Origin: Magicicada septendecula
Lineage: Eukaryota > Arthropoda > Insecta > Hemiptera > Cicadidae
Direction: 5' to 3'
Length of the DNA: 64,000 nucleotides
Assembly (NCBI GenBank): GCA_034769895.1
Contig: CM068373.1
Location: 195,962,134 to 196,026,133 of the forward strand
The position numbers were made by a program, and so were the translations under genes. The notes under the pieces are model-generated. The model was not told the DNA's origin, did not search any database, and saw nothing but the letters and a program-made list of their open reading frames with translations. Of this stretch, positions 9,874 to 23,151 are shown one piece after another (the first letter of the stretch is position 1; each line of letters begins with the position of its first letter).

Positions 9874-11190
9874 TAATACCTTCCCTTATTTGATAATTTC
9901 AGATACAATTTTAGATGAAATTTTGAAATAACCAACATAGTCTAATCTTAACATTTAAACATCTGATCAATTAGGTATTTGTACCTCACAAAATTCTTTT
10001 AACACATTAGTTTTTTCTTTTATTAATATTACAAATATGATTCCTTATTATCATGAATCATGATATATTAAATACTTATTGACGACTTAAAACAACGTTA
10101 AATAAACCAACTGGTTTTACATCAAAATAATAAATAACAATTGTGCCTAATTTTATGGCTAAAAAACTCACAAACATGACTAAAACATTCTCTTTCTTTC
10201 GGAACTCACCTTCCAAATCCTGGTTGTACATTTCCTGTATTCTTTATTTCAGAATTCCTACTCCTTTATTTATATATGAAATTATCTGTTGTATTACTAT
10301 TATATCTTCTTTCCTTCATAAAATCAATTATTTCCCAAGTTTAAATCTTACTTCTATAATCATTCTTGTGACATTCTTTATTAATTATACATTTTGGATC
10401 TGGTTTTATTTATTTATCTCTATTTATTTGTGAGTTTTCCCTCTAATATTTAATTTTCCTAAACCTCCCTAACATTGTACCTGGAATCGAATCGGTGGTG
10501 CTCTATCGGCTTACCAATACCGTCGTCCATTACATACTTTCTGAGATCAGAGGAACATCATCTCTGCCCAGTTAAATGATTGCTGGAATATTCTACAGTC
10601 AATCTTCATTAATAAACCTCGTAAGGTAGTCATCATGTGACCTTCAATAAAATAATTAATAATAATAATACTCTAGGGATTATTCACTGTACTTTAACTC
10701 AGATCATATTATTTCTTCATATTAATTCTTCCTTCTCTTATACACTTCTCATCTCCAATACTTGGCTATTTTATTGACATTTATTAATTGGCTTTCTTAC
10801 AGATATTTCTTAAATATTTGTTTTTTTCTTTTCTTGTGATCCTTTTGACGGTTCCATTTTGGCTTCTTCATTCTCTTATCTTCCTTGGCTCATATTCCTT
10901 TATTACCAATACAGCTGGTTATGAGATCTTGGTTAGTATTATACATTACATCATGTAATTATATTCTTCTGACACAATCATTATTATTCTTTTTACATTA
11001 TAAATTACGTTTCTCACTATTATATTACATCAGATACACTCATTTTGTTTTTTGGTTTTGATGATTTTTATTAGGTTTAATCAGTGTTATTTTTCTTTTT
11101 CTTGCTAAATTATTTTTCTCGTTTATCTTCAATAAGTTGTTCTTATTATATTTTGAATTTTGATATTTTTTCTCTTCCAAATTATGTTGT
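9874..11190 (-). other. Unit 3 3' internal region, no recognisable gene
   Basis: The part from 9874 to about 10720 matches unit 1 at an offset of 9630 with no difference noticed; then a small change near 10735 (CTCTTATACAC) matches unit 5 instead. It lacks the 17-nt insertion. No coding frame is supported. Confidence 0.65.
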
Positions 11191-11657
11191 TCAAATATCT
11201 GGAGTAAGCTGTCCTACTTCGTTTTGAATTTTCATATATACTACAAATGTTAATGGTATCACCCTTCCATTGAATTGTACATTCATCATTATCTGTTTGC
11301 GAGCAGTTCGATTGGCTCGTCCTGTTACACCCACTATAGTAATTTTGCTCACAGGTAATTCATAAATTCTATTAGCCTTTCCTTCGGATACATGATTCCC
11401 TTTTCCATTTCTTTTAATTCATGGTATTTAGTCATACTCATCAATGATATTTCGGCACCAGTATCAATAATCAAATTTTGATTGGTTTTCCCATATTGAC
11501 CGGTAATAGACACTACGTCACTTTCAATTATATTTTTACTGATTCTCTCGTTGTCCATAAAATCCTGACCTAAACTGGTTATCCAAGACAGTGATCGGCT
11601 ATTTGACTGTGGTTGACCACTGCACTCACTCACAGTCTTCTCTAGTTTTCCTGATTT
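11191..11657 (-). pseudogene. Unit 3 protease fragment, frameshifted
   Basis: The 94-codon product from the GTG at 11633 to 11349 is the same as in units 1 and 5, with DTGA present and the shared 1-nt deletion after it. Confidence 0.8.
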
Positions 11658-11763
11658 TCATTTATGGTTACTCTCTCCTCTCTCCTTCCTTCCTGTTGAC
11701 TATTTTCTGACTGGGAAAGGGAACTATGTTGCTCTCTATTTCATAACTGTTCATAGTTGTTGT

Positions 11764-13242
11764 TCACCTCACTCTGTCTCTCCTCACTGCGGGAATATTT
11801 GCTCGATAATTATTTGAAGCGTGGTTGCCCCTATCATTATTATTGTAATTATTATTATTATCATATTTCCGGTCATTCCGGTTATCGTTTCTGTAGTAAT
11901 TTCTTCCACCTTCCCTATCTTGGAACATTTCTCTGGTCGTTCTTTCTACTATGTGATTTCCATCACGGTTCTGTTCTTCTGGATATCTATTAGGGTAGCT
12001 GTCTCTTCTCATATTCCCTTGTTTAGCGCGATTGTCACAATTCATTATCCTCAAATAATCAGTGAGTAACAAGGTCATCGCTTCTATAGTATTAGCTTGA
12101 CTGGCAAATTGTGCTAAGCTTGCCGTTTCAGGAAAATGATGACTCAAAGCTTCCACCACATATCTGTCATACATGGGTGGATCTAAATATCTTGCCCTGC
12201 AAACATGCGATAAAAAATACGAGGTTGGTGTTTGTCGTATACTTGGTTTGTACCTACCATATAATATGGTCTCCCGCACCCTTGTCTGTATGGATCGCGT
12301 CCAATATTTATTTTTATAGCTATCCACAAATTCCTGGTAGCTATTCAAGGTGTTTCTAACAGCATCCCACCAATAATCATTCATTTCATGGAACCCTTGA
12401 TCTAACATTAGCTTAATTCTCTCCCATCTATTTTCCTTGGTACTATTAAAATATTCCTTCATTCTACTTAAATACTCCATAGGATTTTTTATATATCCTT
12501 TCATATGTGGCACCTCATGACTAATATTCTTGTCTTCTCGTATAACATATGTTTGATTACCATTTTGTTCTATTTCATTGACCCTTACTACTAATTGTCC
12601 CATGGTATCCTCTATTTTGGTATTATTGCTGTCCAACTGTTGTCCCATGGATTGAATATTGCTCGTTACCTCCTGTTTGTGTTTTACCAATTCTCTCGTC
12701 ATCTGTTCCATGATTTCTTGTTTATTTTCTCCTAATTTCTCTTCCACTTCAATAATTTTATTTATTACCTCTCCACGTAATTGAGTTAAATTTTCATCAG
12801 TTTTCTCAACTTTCTGGTTAGTTTCTGTAATTCTATTCCTTATTTCTGTTTTATACTCATCTAACTGTTGTTTCAATTCCTCTTTATTTTGCTCGCTCTC
12901 TTCCTTCAATTGTCCTTTTAATTCCTCCTTATCTTCCCTCATTTGTTTCTTGAGTTCTTCAATATTTTGTTTTAATAAGTTTTCATTATCTAATTTCATT
13001 TGTTTCTTTAATGTTTCACTGTTACTATCCATTTTCTTGTTCATTTTTTCAATATCCTCCTTCATTTCCTGTTTGTTCTTGTCCATTTTTCCATTAATTT
13101 CCTCCTTCATTTGTTTGACATTTTCGTTGGTTTTGTTATTCCCTTCCATTATAATTCTCATCATCTCCTGTAACTTATCGTCCATTGACTGGGTTGGTTT
13201 CTTTGGTTGGTCCCCTCGGGCACCCTTTACTATTATTTCCAT
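11764..13242 (-). CDS. gag: Unit 3 Gag-like protein, 492 aa, 5' nonsense and altered tail
   Basis: The first ATG is at 13308, with TGA at codon 8 (13285-13287), so the open frame starts at codon 23. Two deletions in the tail, 8 nt near 11920 (between CTTGG repeats) and 1 nt near 11941, together remove nine bases. The frame is therefore restored after a short scrambled stretch (ERTTREMF). The 70-nt deletion then replaces the normal C-terminus with PAVRRDRVR. The Asn run has four residues. Coiled coil and capsid-like regions are complete. Confidence 0.8.
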   Translation of the reverse strand: MEIIVKGARGDQPKKPTQSMDDKLQEMMRIIMEGNNKTNENVKQMKEEINGKMDKNKQEMKEDIEKMNKKMDSNSETLKKQMKLDNENLLKQNIEELKKQMREDKEELKGQLKEESEQNKEELKQQLDEYKTEIRNRITETNQKVEKTDENLTQLRGEVINKIIEVEEKLGENKQEIMEQMTRELVKHKQEVTSNIQSMGQQLDSNNTKIEDTMGQLVVRVNEIEQNGNQTYVIREDKNISHEVPHMKGYIKNPMEYLSRMKEYFNSTKENRWERIKLMLDQGFHEMNDYWWDAVRNTLNSYQEFVDSYKNKYWTRSIQTRVRETILYGRYKPSIRQTPTSYFLSHVCRARYLDPPMYDRYVVEALSHHFPETASLAQFASQANTIEAMTLLLTDYLRIMNCDNRAKQGNMRRDSYPNRYPEEQNRDGNHIVERTTREMFQDREGGRNYYRNDNRNDRKYDNNNNYNNNDRGNHASNNYRANIPAVRRDRVR

Positions 13243-13435
13243 TTCAGTTTCTTCCTCTTCAACACTATTACTCCTTAATTCATATCATTGCTCTGGTTTG
13301 TTAGCCATTTTACAATCTTTAACTTAATTTAAATTACAAGGAAAAAAATTTTTATGCTAATTAAATTTAACAAAATTGTGTTATTTGGTTCTGGTTTAAA
13401 GAAAATCTTTGCTTTCACGTATGGGCGCCATTTTA

Positions 13436-14669
13436 TGTACTGAAAATAATTTCTGATATAATAATATTTAGTATTTGCACCACGTTGGATGCGTCATTTG
13501 TGTTGTAATTATTTATACGTATGATAATTAAGAAATGTACCTACTGTTATTATGTTTTTGTTTTTATTTACCAGTACATGTAAAGAAATTCTTTCCCTCA
13601 GGGTTAATGATTATTAAGTTATTTGATCGTATTTACGATTGTATCTATTATTTTCTTTTCTTTAAACCAAACCAGATTCAGTTAATATGTAGTATTTTGA
13701 TAATTAACCATTTAAGAAATAAATAACAAACTAATGTAACTTAACCGACTCTGAATTCTTCCAGCTGCCACGGGTTCACTTCTGGTTGTTGTTTACCTTT
13801 TTTCGAAAGCAATACTGGGCTCGGCAATCTGTTCCTTTACACAAATTTCTTATTGCTCTCACCGCTGAATGACGCTCTCCAGGACTACTGCAACACAGAT
13901 GTCACCTCGGAACACTTAACTATCCTTTATTGCCACTTAAACTCTTCTTCAGTCCTAGGTTTTCCTCTTCTGTCGTCGTTCTATCAAGGATATTGTTATT
14001 TTTCTCGTATTATTATTTATTTATTAAATATTATAATCAAAACTCTGGTATCACAATTTAAATTCCTTTACTGAATTTTCTTTTCCTTGTTACATTAACT
14101 TGATAATGTACAAATGTTATTTAATATAATTTAAGACTCTTCATGTAGTCACTATTAGATATATAATTAGACTCACAACGTTACTCTTAATGAATTTAAT
14201 TTTATACTAATAACGTTACTCTTAAAGCATTTAATTTTAGACTATAATCATTTTCTTCCTCACTATACAATACAATTTTTTAATAATTTACAAAATTGCC
14301 CCTATGATAATTCCCTAATTTCTTTACATCTGTTTATCATATACCTATTAAAACATATATCATTCTTCTATTTCTTATTAAACATCTTTATTTTACCTCT
14401 AATATTCGTAATTCTATTGGTTATTTATTAAATTATAATTTTATTACTCTTTACTCTTCTTATAATATTTATTCCAATTTTATATATTATTTTCTGAACA
14501 TATAACTAAATATGGTTTTATATCATATAGGAATCGACCTCTATGTTGACTGAGTAAGTCGATATTCCCAATGTTCTTTTGTTTACATTCAATACAAAAT
14601 CTGCATCCTTTCTCTTTTAAAATTTTTTATCTCCCTATTATGTACTGTGTGCATTTTAATAGCAGTACA
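13436..14669 (-). mobile_element. LTR 3 (1234 bp)
   Basis: Termini are intact, although the base pattern next to the 3' end differs (CTGAAAATAATT in place of CTGTAAATAATT on the plus strand). The inverted-repeat loop near the 5' end has T for C (TTTTAATAGCAG). The primer-binding site is at 13413-13430. Confidence 0.75.
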
Positions 14670-16002
14670 TAATACCTTCCCTTATTTCATAATTTCAGAT
14701 ACAATTTTAGATGAAATTTTGAAATAACCAACATAGTCTAATCTTAACATTTAAACATCTGATTAATTAGGTATTTGTACCTCACAAAATTCTTTTAACA
14801 AATTAGTTTTTTCTTTTATTAATATTACAAATATGATTCCTTATTATCATGAATCATGATATATTAAATGACTACTTAATCATGATACTTATTGATGACT
14901 TAAAACAACGTTAATTAAACCAACTGGTTTTACATCAAAATAATAAAAAACAATTGTGCCTAATTTTATGGCTAAAAAACTCACAAACATGACTAAAACA
15001 TTCTCTTTCTTTCGGACCTCACCTTCCAAATCCTGGTCGTACATTTCCTGTATTCTTTATTTCAGAATTCCTACTCCTTTATTTATATATGAAATTATCT
15101 GTTGTATTACTATTATATCTTCTTTCCTTCTTAAAATCAATTATTTCCCAAGTTTAAATCTTACTTCTATAATCATTCTTGTGACATTCTTTATTAATTA
15201 TACATTTTGGATCTGGTTTTATTTATTTATCTCTATTTATTTGTGAGTTTCCCTCTAATATTTAATTTTCCTAAACCTCACTAACATTGTACCTGGAATC
15301 GAATCGGTGGCGCTCTATCGGCTTACCAATACCGTCATCCATTACATACTTTCTGAGATCAGAGGAACATCGTCTCTGCCCAGTTAAACGATTGCTGGAA
15401 TATTCTACAGTCAATCTTCATTAATAAACCTCGTAAGGTAGTCATCATGTGACCTTCAATAAAATAATTAATAATAATAATACTCTAGGGATTATTCACT
15501 GTACTTTAACTCAGATCATATTATTTCTTCATATTAATTCTTCCTTCTATTATACACTTCTCATCTCCAATACTTGGCTATTTTATTGACATTTATTAAT
15601 TGGCTTTCTTACAGATAATTCTTAAATATTTGTTTTTTTCTTTTCTTGTGATCCTTTTGACGGTTCCATTTTGTCTTCTTCATTCTCTTATCTTCCTTGG
15701 TTCATACTCCTTTATTACCAATACAGCTGGTTATGAGATCTTGGTTAGTATTATACATTACATCATGTAATTATATTCTTCTGACACAATGATTATTATT
15801 CTTTTTACATTATAAATTACGTTTCTCACTATTATATTACATCAGATACACTCATTTTGTTTTTTGGTTTTGATGATTTTTATTAGGTTTAATCAGTGTT
15901 ATTTTTCTTTTTCTTGCTAAATTATTTTTCTCGTTTATCTTCAATAAGTTGTTCTTATTATATTTTGAATTTTGATATTTTTTCTCTTCCAAATTATGTT
16001 GT
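14670..16002 (-). other. Unit 4 3' internal region, no recognisable gene
   Basis: Carries the 17-nt insertion near 14868-14884 that marks type B units. Otherwise it has the content described for unit 1, including the B-box-like site. No coding frame is supported. Confidence 0.65.
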
Positions 16003-16469
16003 TCAAATATCTGGTGTAAGCTGTCCTACTTCGTTTTGAATTTTCATATATACTACAAATGTTAATGGTATCACCCTTCCATTGAATTGTACATTCATCA
16101 TTATCTCTTTGCGAGCAGTTCGATTGGCTCGTCCTGTTACACCCACTATAGTAATTTTGCTCACAGGAAATTCATAAATTCTATTAGCCTTTCCTTCGGA
16201 TACATGATTCCCTTTCCCATTTCTTTTAATTCATGGTATTTAGTCATACTCATCAATGATATTTCGGCACCAGTATCAATAATCAAATTTTGATTGGTTT
16301 TCCCATATTGACCGGTAATAGACACTACGTCACTTTCAATTATATTTTTACTGATTCTCTCGTTGTCCATAAAATCCTGACCTAAACTGGTTATCCAAGA
16401 CAGTGATCGGCTATTTGACTGTGGTTGACCACTGCACTCACTCACAGTCTTCTCTAGTTTTCCTGATTT
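16003..16469 (-). pseudogene. Unit 4 protease fragment, frameshifted
   Basis: The product from 16445 to 16161 is identical to that of unit 2, with DTGA present and the shared 1-nt deletion after it. Confidence 0.8.
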
Positions 16470-16575
16470 TCATTTATGGTTACTCTCTCCTCTCTCCTTC
16501 CTTCCTGTTGACTATTTTCTGACTGGGAAAGGGAACTATGTTGCTCTCTATTTCTTAACTGTTCATAGTTGTTGT

Positions 16576-18140
16576 TCACCTCACTCTGTCTCTCCTCACT
16601 GCGGGAAAATTTGCTCGATAATTATTTGAAGCGTGGTTGCCCCTATAATTATTATTGTAATTATTATTATTATTATTATTATTATCATATCTCCGATCAT
16701 TCCGGTTATCGTTTCTGTAGTAATTTCTTCCACCTTCCCTATCTTGGTATCTTGGAACATTTCTCTGGTCGTTCTTTTCTACTATGTGATTTCCATCACG
16801 GTTCTGTTCTTCCGGATATCTATTAGGGTAGCTGTCTCTTCTCATATTCCCTTCTTTAGCGCGATTGTCACAATTCATTTTCCTCTCTTAATCAGTGAGT
16901 AACAAGGTCATCGCTTCTATAGTATTAGCTAGACTGGCAAATTGTGCTAAGCTTACCGTTTCAGGAAAATGATGACTCAAAGCTTCCACCACATATCTGC
17001 CATACATGGGTGGATCTAAAATCTTGACCTGCAAACATGCGATAAAAAATACGAGGTTGGTGTTTGTCCTATACTTGGTTTGTACCTACCATATACTATG
17101 GTCTCCCGCACCCTTGTCTGTATGGATCGCGTCCAATATTTATTTTTATAGCTATCCACAAATTCCTGGTAGCTATTCAAGGTGTTTCTAACAGCATCCC
17201 ACCAATAATCATTCATTTCATGGAACCCTTGGTCTAACATTAGCTTAGTTCTCTCCCATCTATTTTCCTTGGTACTATTAAAATATTCCTTCATTCTACT
17301 TAAATACACCATAGGATTTTTTATATATCCTTTCATATGTGGCACCTCATGACTAATATTCTTGTCTTCTCGTATAACACATGTTTGATTACCATTTTGT
17401 TCTATTTCATTGACCCTTACTACTAATTGTCCCATGGTATCCTCTATTTTGGTATTATTGCTGTCCAACTGTTGTCCCATGGATTGAATATTGCTCGTTA
17501 CCTCCTGTTTGTGTTTTACCAATTCTCTCGTCATCTGTTCCATGATTTCTTGTTTATTTTCTCCTAATTTCTCTTCCACTTCAATAATTTTATTTATTAC
17601 CTCTCCACGTAATTGAGTTAAATTTTCATCAGTTTTCTCAACTTTCTGGTTAGTTTCTGTAATTCTATTCCTTATTTCTGTTTTATACTCATCTAACTGT
17701 TGTTTCAATTCCTCTTTATTTTGCTCGCTCTCTTCCTTCAATTGTCCTTTTAATTCCTCCTTATCTTCCCTCATTTGTTTCTTGAGTTCTTCAATATTTT
17801 GTTTTAATAAGTTTTCATTATCTAATTTCATTTGTTTCTTTAATGTTTCACTGTTACTATCCATTTTCTTGTTCATTTTTTCAATATCCTCCTTCATTTC
17901 CTGTTTGTTCTTGTCCATTTTTCCATTAATTTCCTCCTTCATTTGTTTGACATTTTCGTTGGTTTTGTTATTCCCTTCCATTATAATTCTCATCATCTCC
18001 TGTAACTTAACATCCATTGACTGGGTTGGTTTCTTTGGTTGGTCCCCTCGGGCACCCTTTACTATTATTTCCATTTCAGTTTCTTCCTCTTCAACACTAT
18101 TACTCCTTAATTCATATCGTTGCTCTGGTTTGTTAGCCAT
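16576..18140 (-). pseudogene. gag: Unit 4 gag pseudogene
   Basis: The ATG at 18140 opens a 374-codon frame covering the coiled coil and half of the capsid-like region. It ends at 17016 because of the same 1-nt deletion as in unit 2. The TAA shared with unit 2 lies at 16888-16890 and the 70-nt deletion follows, leaving a 100-codon tail piece (16576-16878). Unlike unit 2, it lacks the 94-nt deletion, so that event came after the two units separated. The Asn run has eight residues. Confidence 0.85.
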
Positions 18141-18267
18141 TTTACAATCTTTAACTTAATTTAAATTACAAGGAAAAAAATTTTTATGCTAATTAAATTT
18201 AACAAAATTGTGTTATTTGGTTCTGGTTTAAAGAAAATCTTTGCTTTCACGTATGGGCGCCATTTTA

Positions 18268-19501
18268 TGTACTGTAAATAATTTCTGATATAATAATATT
18301 TAGTTTTGCACCACGTTGGATGCGTCATTTACGTGTTGTAATTATTTATACGTATGGTAATTAAGAAATGTACCTACTGTTATTATGTTTTTGTTTTTAT
18401 TTACCAGTACATATAAAGAAACGCTTTCTCTCAGGGTTAATGATTATTAAGTTATTTGATCGTATTTACGATTGTATCTATTATTTTCTTTTCTTTAAAC
18501 CAAACCAGATTCAGTTAATATGTAGTATTTTGATAATTAACCATGTAAGAAATAAATAACAAACTAATGTAACTTAACCGACTCTGAATTCTTCCAGCTG
18601 CCACGGGTTCACTTCTGGTTGTTGTTTACATTTTTTTTGAAAGCAATATTGGGCTCGGCAATCTGTTCCTTTACACAAATTTCTTATTGCTCTCACCGCT
18701 GAATGACGCTCTCCAGGACTACTGCAACACAGATGTCACCTCGGAACACTTAACTATCCTTTATGGCCACTTAAACTCTTCTTCAGTCCAAGGTTTTCCT
18801 CTTCTGTCGTCGTTCTATCAAGGATATTGTTATATTTCTCGTATTATTTATTTATTAAATATTATAATCAAAACTCTGGTATCACAATTTAAATTCCTTT
18901 ACTGAATTTTCTTTTCCTTGTTACATTAACTTGATGATGTACAAATGTTATTTAATATAATTTAAGACTCTTCATGTAGTCACTATTAGATATATAATTA
19001 GACTCATAACGTTACTCTTAATAAATTTAATTTGATACTAATAACGTTACTCTTAAAGCATTTAATTTTAGACTAATAATCATTTTCTTCCTCACTATAA
19101 AATACAACTTTTTAACAATTTACAAAATTGCCCCTATTATAATTCCCTAATTTCTTTACATCTGTTTATCATATACCTATTAAAACATATATCATTTTTC
19201 TATTTTTTATTAAACATCTTTATTTTACCTGTAATATTCGTAATTCTATTGGTTATTTATTAAATTATAATTTTATTACTCTTTAATCATCTTATAATAT
19301 TCATTCCAATTTTATATATTATTTTCTGAACATATAACTAAATATGGTTTTATATCATATAGGAATCGACCTCTATGTTGACTGAGTAAGTCGATATTCC
19401 CAATGTTTTTTTGTTTACATTCCATACAAAATCTGCATCCTTTCTCCTTTAAAATTTTTTATCTCCCTATTATGTACTGTGTGCATTTTAACAGCAGTAC
19501 A
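18268..19501 (-). mobile_element. LTR 4 (1234 bp)
   Basis: Termini are intact; it is closest to LTR 2. A three-base ATT unit is missing near 18846, and TTTAGTTTTGC near 18300 is one base shorter than in LTR 2. The primer-binding site is at 18245-18262. Confidence 0.75.
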
Positions 19502-20818
19502 TAATACCTTCCCTTATTTGATAATTTCAGATACAATTTTAGATGAAATTTTGAAATAACCAACATAGTCTAATCTTAACATTTAAACATCTGATTAATT
19601 AGGTATTTGTACCTCACAAAATTCTTTTAACAAATTAGTTTTTTCTTTTATTAATATTACAAATATGATTCCTTATTATCATGAATCATGATATATTAAA
19701 TACTTATTGACGACTTAAAACAACGTTAAATAAACCAACTGGTTTTACATCAAAATAATAAATAACAATTGTGCCTAATTTTATGGCTAAAAAACTCACA
19801 AACATGACTAAAACATTCTCTTTCTTTCGGAACTCACCTTCCAAATCCTGGTTGTACATTTCCTGTATTCTTTATTTCAGAATTCCTACTCCTTTATTTA
19901 TATATGAAATTATCTGTTGTATTACTATTATATCTTCTTTCCTTCATAAAATCAATTATTTCCCAAGTTTAAATCTTACTTCTATAATCATTCTTGTGAC
20001 ATTCTTTATTAATTATACATTTTGGATCTGGTTTTATTTATTTATCTCTATTTATTTGTGAGTTTTCCCTCTAATATTTAATTTTCCTAAACCTCCCTAA
20101 CATTGTACCTGGAATCGAATCGGTGGTGCTCTATCGGCTTACCAATACCGTCGTCCATTACATACTTTCTGAGATCAGAGGAACATCATCTCTGCCCAGT
20201 TAAATGATTGCTGGAATATTCTACAGTCAATCTTCATTAATAAACCTCGTAAGGTAGTCATCATGTGACCTTCAATAAAATAATTAATAATAATAATACT
20301 CTAGGGATTATTCACTGTACTTTAACTCAGATCATATTATTTCTTCATATTAATTCTTCCTTCTCTTATACACTTCTCATCTCCAATACTTGGCTATTTT
20401 ATTGACATTTATTAATTGGCTTTCTTACAGATATTTCTTAAATATTTGTTTTTTTCTTTTCTTGTGATCCTTTTGACGGTTCCATTTTGGCTTCTTCATT
20501 CTCTTATCTTCCTTGGCTCATATTCCTTTATTACCAATACAGCTGGTTATGAGATCTTGGTTAGTATTATACATTACATCATGTAATTATATTCTTCTGA
20601 CACAATCATTATTATTCTTTTTACATTATAAATTACGTTTCTCACTATTATATTACATCAGATACACTCATTTTGTTTTTTGGTTTTGATGATTTTTATT
20701 AGGTTTAATCAGTGTTATTTTTCTTTTTCTTGCTAAATTATTTTTCTCGTTTATCTTCAATAAGTTGTTCTTATTATATTTTGAATTTTGATATTTTTTC
20801 TCTTCCAAATTATGTTGT
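19502..20818 (-). other. Unit 5 3' internal region, no recognisable gene
   Basis: Close to units 1 and 3. It shares the CTCTTATACAC spelling near 20365 with unit 3, and from about 20368 onward it becomes indistinguishable from unit 1. No coding frame is supported. Confidence 0.65.
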
Positions 20819-21285
20819 TCAAATATCTGGTGTAAGCTGTCCTACTTCGTTTTGAATTTTCATATATACTACAAATGTTAATGGTATCACCCTTCCATTG
20901 AATTGTACATTCATCATTATCTCTTTGCGAGCAGTTCGATTGGCTCGTCCTGTTACACCCACTATAGTAATTTTGCTCACAGGTAATTCATAAATTCTAT
21001 TAGCCTTTCCTTCGGATACATGATTCCCTTTTCCATTTCTTTTAATTCATGGTATTTAGTCATACTCATCAATGATATTTCGGCACCAGTATCAATAATC
21101 AAATTTTGATTGGTTTTCCCATATTGACCGGTAATAGACACTACGTCACTTTCAATTATATTTTTACTGATTCTCTCGTTGTCCATAAAATCCTGACCTA
21201 AACTGGTTATCCAAGACAGTGATCGGCTATTTGACTGTGGTTGACCACTGCACTCACTCACAGTCTTCTCTAGTTTTCCTGATTT
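20819..21285 (-). pseudogene. Unit 5 protease fragment, frameshifted
   Basis: Lies inside the long segment that matches unit 1 at an offset of 19,258. DTGA is present, and the shared 1-nt deletion ends the frame at 20977. Confidence 0.8.
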
Positions 21286-21368
21286 TCATTTATGGTTACT
21301 CTCTCCTCTCTCCTTCCTTCCTGTTGACTATTTTCTGACTGGGAAAGGGAACTATGTTGCTCTCTATT

Positions 21369-22958
21369 TCATAACTGTTCATAGTTGTTGTTCACCTCAC
21401 TCTGTCTCTCCTCACTGCGAGAATACATATTTCGATCAGTCTCCCTCGGGTAACGACTATTGTAAATTCGGGAATCATAATTTCGGCGTATAAAATTTGT
21501 TCGATAATTATTTGAAGTGTGGTTGCCCCTATAATTATTATTGTAATTATTATTATTATTATTATTATCATATCTCCGGTCATTCCGGTTATCATTTCTG
21601 TAGTAATTTCTTCCACCTTCCCTATCTTGGTATCTTGGAACATTTCTCTGGTCGTTCCTTTCTACTATGTGATTTCCATCACGGTTCTGTTCTTCCGGAT
21701 ATCTATTAGGGTAGCTGTCTCTTCTCATATTCCCTTCTTTAGCGCGATTGTCACAATTCATTTTCCTCTCATAATCAGTGAGTAACAAGGTCATCGCTTC
21801 TATAGTATTAGCTTGACTGGCAAATTGTGCTAAGCTTACCGTTTCAGGAAAATGATGACTCAAAGCTTCCACCACATATCTGTCATACATGGGTGGATCT
21901 AAATATCTTGACCTGCAAACATGCGATAAAAAATACGAGGTTGGTGTTTGTCCTATACTTGGTTTGTACCTACCATATACTATGGTCTCCCGCACCCTTG
22001 TCTGTATGGATCGCGTCCAATATTTATTTTTATAGCTATCCACAAATTCCTGGTAGCTATTCAAGGTGTTTCTAACAGCATCCCACCAATAATCATTCAT
22101 TTCATGGAACCCTTGATCTAACATTAGCTTAATTCTCTCCCATCTATTTTCCTTGGTACTATTAAAATATTCCTTCATTCTACTTAAAAACTCTATAGGA
22201 TTTTTTATATATCCTTTCATATGTGGCACCTCATGACTAATATTCTTGTCTTCTCGTATAACACATGTTTGATTACCATTTTGTTCTATTTCATTGACCC
22301 TTACTACTAATTGTCCCATGGTATCCTCTATTTTGGTATTATTGCTGTCCAACTGTTGTCCCATGGATTGAATTTTGCTCGTTACCTCCTGTTTGTGTTT
22401 TACCAATTCTCTCGTCATCTGTTTTATGATTTCTTGTTTATTTTCTCCTAATTTCTCTTCCACTTCAATAATTTTATTTATTACCTCTCCACGTAATTGA
22501 GTTAAATTTTCATCAGTTTTCTCAACTTTCTGGTTAGTTTCTGTAATTCTATTCCTTATTTCTGTTTTATACTCATCTAACTGTTGTTTCAATTCCTCTT
22601 TATTTTTCTCACTCTTTTCCTTCAATTGTCCTTTTAATTCCTCCTTATCTTCCCTCATTTGTTTCTTGAGTTCTTCAATATTTTGTTTTAATAAGTTTTC
22701 ATTATCTAATTTCATTTGTTTCTTTAATGTTTCACTGTTACTATCCATTTTCTTGTTCATTTTTTCAATATCCTCCTTCATTTCCTGTTTGTTCTTGTCC
22801 ATTTTTCCATTAATTTCCTCCTTCATTTGTTTGACATTTTCGTTGGTTTTGTTATTCCCTTCCATTATAATTCTCATCATCTCCTGTAACTTATCGTCCA
22901 TTGACTGGGTTGGTTTCTTTGGTTGGTCCCCTCGGGCATCCCTTACTATTATTTCCAT
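21369..22958 (-). CDS. gag: Unit 5 Gag-like protein, 529 aa, lacking the first 22 codons
   Basis: The protein is identical to that of unit 1. The full frame would start at 23024, but codon 8 is TGA (23001-23003). A TGA at 21369 ends the tail 33 codons before the natural TAG. The Asn run has seven residues and the 70-nt deletion is absent. Confidence 0.85.
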   Translation of the reverse strand: MEIIVRDARGDQPKKPTQSMDDKLQEMMRIIMEGNNKTNENVKQMKEEINGKMDKNKQEMKEDIEKMNKKMDSNSETLKKQMKLDNENLLKQNIEELKKQMREDKEELKGQLKEKSEKNKEELKQQLDEYKTEIRNRITETNQKVEKTDENLTQLRGEVINKIIEVEEKLGENKQEIIKQMTRELVKHKQEVTSKIQSMGQQLDSNNTKIEDTMGQLVVRVNEIEQNGNQTCVIREDKNISHEVPHMKGYIKNPIEFLSRMKEYFNSTKENRWERIKLMLDQGFHEMNDYWWDAVRNTLNSYQEFVDSYKNKYWTRSIQTRVRETIVYGRYKPSIGQTPTSYFLSHVCRSRYLDPPMYDRYVVEALSHHFPETVSLAQFASQANTIEAMTLLLTDYERKMNCDNRAKEGNMRRDSYPNRYPEEQNRDGNHIVERNDQRNVPRYQDREGGRNYYRNDNRNDRRYDNNNNNNNYNNNYRGNHTSNNYRTNFIRRNYDSRIYNSRYPRETDRNMYSRSEERQSEVNNNYEQL

Positions 22959-23151
22959 TTCAGTTTCTTCCTCTTCAACACTATTACTCCTTAATTCATA
23001 TCATTGCTCTGGTTTGTTAGCCATTTTACAATCTTTAACTTAATTTAAATTACAAGGAAAAAAATTTTTATGCTAATTAAATTTAACAAAATTGTGTTAT
23101 TTGGTTCTGGTTTAAAGAAAATCTTTGCTTTCACGTATGGGCGCCATTTTA

